From assembly GCF_016745505.1 (NCBI RefSeq), contig NZ_JAERUC010000197.1, positions 56,929 to 120,928 of the forward strand: 64,000 nucleotides of DNA, written 5' to 3'. The translations under genes and the position numbers were made by a program. Source of the stretch: Streptomyces silvae. Its GTDB lineage: Bacteria; Actinomycetota; Actinomycetes; Streptomycetales; Streptomycetaceae. Below, piece after piece: positions 61,031 through 64,000 of the stretch; the first letter of the stretch is position 1, and each line of letters begins with the position of its first letter. The notes beneath the pieces are model-generated. The model made no database searches and had not been told where the DNA came from. It saw nothing but the letters and a program-made list of their open reading frames with translations.

Positions 61031-62605
61031 TCAGCCGACGCGGACCCGGTCGAACCGGGCCCAGTCGTGCGAGTTCGGCGGTGCGGCCCGCAGGCCGCTC
61101 ACCGACGGTCCGACGGCGTCGTTGGCGTCGGAGAACGCCCACACCAGCAGCCCGGACCCGTCCCGGGCGATCTTCTGGGCCCGTGCGAGCAGCCCCAGCC
61201 GTTCCTGCTCCCCGCGGGTCGTACGGGCGCGGTCCAGCAGCGCGTCGAACTCCTCGGAGGCGTACTGCGTCTGGTTGCGGGCCGCTCCGCCGCGGACCCG
61301 CTGCTGGAGGAAGTCGGAGACCGGCAGCGTGGAGGTGGTGTTGAAGGCGGCGACCCCCTTCGTCTTGATCTCGCTGAAGTACGTGCTGGAGGCCCGGGTG
61401 TTGGCGGTCAGCCTCAGCCCGAACTCCCGCAACTGACGCGCCATCAGCTCTGCGGCCGGCTCCCAGGCGGCGTCGACGGAGCTGGTCTCCACCGTGACGG
61501 CCAGCCCCTCTGCACCGGCCTCCGCGACCAGCTTCCGCGCTTCGTCGACGTCCCGTTCGCGGGGTTCCAGGTCCTCCGGGTAGCCCCGCAGGCCCATCCC
61601 GAACAGGTCGTTGCCGACCTCGCCGTGACCGGCCAGGGCGACCCGGACCAGCGCCTCCCGGTCGATCCCGAGCTGCACGGCCCGCACCAGTCGCGGGTCG
61701 TCGAACGGTTTACGGCCGGTGCGCAGCAGCAGTTGCTGCGCGGTGGCACGCCGCGCGGTCAGCAGGCGGGTGGAGCCCTCCTTCTTCAGCCGCTCCACGG
61801 AGGCTCCGGCCATGTCCGCGGCGTAGTGGACCTGTCCGGACAGCAGCGCGTTGAGCCGCGCCGACTCCTCGTTGGCGGGGACGATCTCCAGCTCCGCGAT
61901 GTGCGGGGCGCCGTCCCAGTGGTCGGCCCAGCGCCGGTAGCGGGCGGTGCCGCCGGGTGTGAACGACACATAGGTGAAGGGGCCGGAGCCTATGGGCTCG
62001 CGGAAGTCCTTCGTACCGTCGGGGATGATCTCGGTGCCGGGGCCGGCGAGGACGGTGGGGAACTCGAAGTTGGGCGCCTTCAGCACGAAGAGGACGGAGC
62101 GTTCGCCGTCGGCCCTGGAGGCGTCGAAGTCGATGGCGGAGAGCAGGACCTGCGAGGGCGAGCCGGTGGCGGGGTCGGCGGCACGCCGGTAGCTGTGGAG
62201 GACGTCCTTCGCGGTGACCGGATTCCCGTCGTGGAACTCCGCCGTGCGCAGGCGTATCCGCCACCGGGTGCCGGAGGTGTCGCTCTCCCAGGACTCCGCG
62301 AGCCGGGCGCGGGCGGACATGTCGTCCGTGTAGGTGGCGAGGGTGTCGTACAGGGCCTTGGCGCGGGCCTGGTCGACGAAGTTCGGGGCGACATGGGGGT
62401 CGAGGGTCTCCTGCGAGCCGCCCGCCGTGAAGGCGGCCCGGAACCGGTCGCCGCCTCCCCCGTCCTTCGTGTCCCCGCCGCAGCCGGCGAGCAGGCCGGA
62501 TGCGGCCAGTCCCAGGGCGCCTCCGGCGGCCAGCACGCTCCGCCTGCCGGGCTCAGGGCGGTTGCCGGGCCACGGCTCCGACGGCTTCCGGGCATGCCTC
62601 GTCAC
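61031..62605 (-). CDS. substrate-binding lipoprotein of a B12-riboswitch-controlled importer
   Basis: 524 residues from GTG 62605 with GAGAGGA upstream. The signal peptide is twin-arginine-like (RRSVLAAGG) and ends in a lipobox LLAGCGG (Cys near 41). Family 5 fold with WRIRLRTAEFHDGNPVTAKD and GSGPFTYVSF. In this family nickel, peptide, heme and other ligands occur. As the gene lies directly behind a cobalamin riboswitch, cobalt chelates or a corrinoid precursor are the first candidates. Confidence 0.88.
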   Translation of the reverse strand: MTRHARKPSEPWPGNRPEPGRRSVLAAGGALGLAASGLLAGCGGDTKDGGGGDRFRAAFTAGGSQETLDPHVAPNFVDQARAKALYDTLATYTDDMSARARLAESWESDTSGTRWRIRLRTAEFHDGNPVTAKDVLHSYRRAADPATGSPSQVLLSAIDFDASRADGERSVLFVLKAPNFEFPTVLAGPGTEIIPDGTKDFREPIGSGPFTYVSFTPGGTARYRRWADHWDGAPHIAELEIVPANEESARLNALLSGQVHYAADMAGASVERLKKEGSTRLLTARRATAQQLLLRTGRKPFDDPRLVRAVQLGIDREALVRVALAGHGEVGNDLFGMGLRGYPEDLEPRERDVDEARKLVAEAGAEGLAVTVETSSVDAAWEPAAELMARQLREFGLRLTANTRASSTYFSEIKTKGVAAFNTTSTLPVSDFLQQRVRGGAARNQTQYASEEFDALLDRARTTRGEQERLGLLARAQKIARDGSGLLVWAFSDANDAVGPSVSGLRAAPPNSHDWARFDRVRVG

Positions 62606-62647
62606 GGTCGATCCTCTCCGGGGTGTCCTCGCCCCTGCTGCTGGACC

Positions 62648-62798
62648 GGCGACGGGTCAGTCTCCTGGCTCCCGGATCATCGCTCTCCTCCGCCTTCCCA
62701 TCCGCATGCGCGCGGACAGTGACATACAGGAGGACCGCTCCCCGGTCACAGTGGCGGGACCGCGCCGGACTCGCACCGGCTTCCTGATCCCCGTCGCC
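62648..62798 (-). ncRNA. cobalamin riboswitch
   Basis: On the minus strand all core elements appear in order: P1 GGCGACGGG (62798-62790) pairing with CCCGTCGCC (62656-62648); AGGAAGCCGGTGCGAGTCC; CCCGCCACTGTGACCGGGGA; GTCACTG; GGGAAGGC; GATGATCCGGGAGCC; and the B12 box AGCCAGGAGACTGACC (62670-62655). Between it and the GTG at 62605 a GGGG-CCCC hairpin adjoins the ribosome site, so translational control is probable. Only 36 nt separate it from the ArsR-like gene, so the promoter must overlap that gene's end or lie above it. Confidence 0.95.
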
Positions 62799-62834
62799 TC
62801 GTGCACCCATTGTGGCCCACGCTTCCCGGCCGGT

Positions 62835-63926
62835 TCACCGGGCCACGGTCGCGAGGACGTCGTCGCCCAGTCGCCGGATGACATCCGTGGCCAGCCGGTG
62901 CCGCACCAGCTTGCCGTCGCGGGTGGAGCGCACCAGGCCCGCGTCGCGCAGGGTTCGCAGGGCGCGGGACACCTGTGGTTCGCTGGAGCCGAGCCGGGCG
63001 GCGAGCTCCGAGGTGGTGATGGGCTCGCCGAGCAGATGGCGGCACAGCTCCATCCGGGCGGGCGAGGCGAGCGCCGTGAGCCGGTCGTGCAGATCCCGCA
63101 GGGTCAGCTGTGCGGCCGAGGTGGTGCCGCGGGCCGCGTACTGCACCACCACGCACGACGGATGCTCGTGCTTCACCGTCAGATGCGGCCACACCCGGGC
63201 GGACGGGATGAGGACGAGGGGGCGCGGCGCCACCTTCACGTCGTCGATCTGGAGCTTGTCGAGCCGTACCCGCTCCCCTTCCCCGAACCGGGCCGCCGTC
63301 GGCAGCAGCCTGGTGAGCACCTCTGCGGGCGGCCGGGCCGCCAACTCGCGGCGCACGTCCCGGGCGTGGTCCTCCAGGGCCGGCCTCAGGGCGCGCCAGT
63401 CCTCGGCGAAGAAGCCGGAGTCGGCGGCCCGCAGCACGGTGAGCAGACGGTCCCGCAGTTCGAGCGGTGCCGTCACCAGCTGTCGCGCCAGCTCACCGCG
63501 GGCGTACGAGCGGCGCAGACAGCGGCGTACGTAGTCCTCCGCGGCGGCCGTCCCGGCGCGAAGCTCGACGGCCGGCGGCACGGACTGTGCCGAGCTGCCC
63601 AGGACACCGGGCGCCACCAGATCGAGGAAGGCGTCCTTCGGGAGTTCCGCCACCGCCGTCAGTTCCTCGTCCAGGCTCGCCACGGGAGGCACGGTGCGGG
63701 GAAAGAACAGACGGCAGCGGAAGCGGGCCCACAGCGGGGCGAACACGGACAACTCATCGCGCAGCTCGGGCCCCGTCGCAGCGGCGCGTGCCGCCCACTC
63801 CGCGGCCTCCGGATGGTGCTCGGGTTCGGCGAGCACGTGCAGGCTCGCCATCAGTTCCGCCAGCGCGGAGGGCCCGGCCACGACGTCCGCGGGGCCGAGC
63901 CCTGCCAGGTCGAGGACGATGCTCAC
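62835..63926 (-). CDS. ArsR-family winged-helix regulator with large N-terminal domain (DUF5937-like)
   Basis: 363 residues. The HTH is near the C terminus (about 275-350): LASPARMELCRHLLGEPITT, SELAARLGSSEPQVSRALRT, RDGKLVRHRL. Residues 1-260 form a long helical domain seen in actinobacterial ArsR-like proteins and of unknown ligand. No metal-binding Cys cluster is visible. It lies immediately upstream of the B12 riboswitch and importer on the same strand; whether it controls them is unknown. Confidence 0.82.
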   Translation of the reverse strand: MSIVLDLAGLGPADVVAGPSALAELMASLHVLAEPEHHPEAAEWAARAAATGPELRDELSVFAPLWARFRCRLFFPRTVPPVASLDEELTAVAELPKDAFLDLVAPGVLGSSAQSVPPAVELRAGTAAAEDYVRRCLRRSYARGELARQLVTAPLELRDRLLTVLRAADSGFFAEDWRALRPALEDHARDVRRELAARPPAEVLTRLLPTAARFGEGERVRLDKLQIDDVKVAPRPLVLIPSARVWPHLTVKHEHPSCVVVQYAARGTTSAAQLTLRDLHDRLTALASPARMELCRHLLGEPITTSELAARLGSSEPQVSRALRTLRDAGLVRSTRDGKLVRHRLATDVIRRLGDDVLATVAR

Positions 63927-63938
63927 GCCGTAAGCCTA

Positions 63939-64000
63939 GGGGGTGTTTTGAAAGTAGCGTCGTCCGCCCGGAGGGCGGGCCCGGCGGCGTCTGGTGCGTG
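63939..64000. mobile_element. possible left end of an insertion sequence, cut by the window edge
   Basis: Right after the ArsR-like start the sequence GGGGGTGTTTTGAAAGTAG begins, followed by a GCCCG-type hairpin. AT-rich TGTTTTGAAAGTAG next to a G run resembles terminal inverted repeats of actinobacterial IS elements of the IS5 type. The other end and any transposase are outside the window. Confidence 0.3.

Noticed and set aside
63939..64000. Complete transposable element
   Set aside because: Only a possible terminal sequence lies within the window; no transposase or second inverted repeat can be seen.

Overview
The window reads as chromosomal DNA of a Streptomyces or close relative. It is very GC-rich, with third-position G/C bias, frequent GTG and one TTG start, and GTGA/ATGA translational couplings. 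Several genes have a TAnnnT-type -10 box only 6-8 nt before the start codon (leaderless style). Families typical of Streptomyces are present: a CebR-controlled cellulase, an LAxTG sortase substrate, a monomeric isocitrate dehydrogenase and many dipeptide-type ABC importers. I see no tRNA, rRNA, CRISPR array or prophage. The only hint of a mobile element is at the extreme right edge.

Layout. 1-4.3 kb: end of a PP2C-like phosphatase gene, then two secreted carbohydrate enzymes (GH5 cellulase under a perfect CebR box; GH87-like beta-helix glucanase). 4.4-10.3 kb: a branched-chain amino-acid type ABC operon (livFGHMK order) facing a PucR-like regulator. 10.3-15.7 kb: glycerate kinase, Nudix hydrolase, sirtuin, a ferredoxin-like protein coupled to a GH16 lipoprotein, a yybP-ykoY-type manganese riboswitch before a GDT1/TMEM165 exporter, and Ogt. 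15.8-18.8 kb: Ada-AlkA repair fusion and a PL9 pectate lyase with a clear promoter/operator. 18.9-22.6 kb: amtB-glnK, an MmyB-like regulator, a SnoaL-like protein and a cupin. 22.7-32.6 kb: an Rrf2 regulator coupled to a DsbA-like protein, then a probable sulfur-scavenging operon. That operon runs from a leaderless 24-residue Cys-containing leader peptide through a five-gene dipeptide-type importer to a flavin monooxygenase, an alpha/beta hydrolase and an SsuE-like FMN reductase.

32.7-36.4 kb: phytoene-desaturase-like oxidoreductase, nucleotidyltransferase, sortase-anchored surface protein. 36.5-45 kb (minus): a dipeptide-type ABC operon ending in a gamma-glutamyltransferase, suggesting uptake and breakdown of glutathione or gamma-glutamyl peptides, followed by an inositol-monophosphatase family gene. 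45-52 kb: a DinB/maleylpyruvate-isomerase-like protein, a domain-permuted lipoate ligase, Icd, an amidase and a small secreted protein. 52-57.2 kb: P450, then a TetR regulator diverging across a palindromic operator from hydrolase, SDR and a frameshifted epimerase gene. 57.2-64 kb: a Ser/Gly decapeptide-repeat protein, then an ABC importer with a fused double ATPase whose mRNA begins with an unmistakable cobalamin riboswitch, and an ArsR-like regulator.

Main points of interest: (i) the cysteine-leader organosulfur operon and a promoter motif it shares with the neighbouring cupin gene; (ii) the B12-riboswitch-controlled importer, probably for cobalt or a corrinoid-related ligand; (iii) three genes whose stop codon lies inside the first unit of a short tandem array running into the 3' flank, plus two in-frame arrays; (iv) a one-base frameshift in an otherwise intact epimerase gene.
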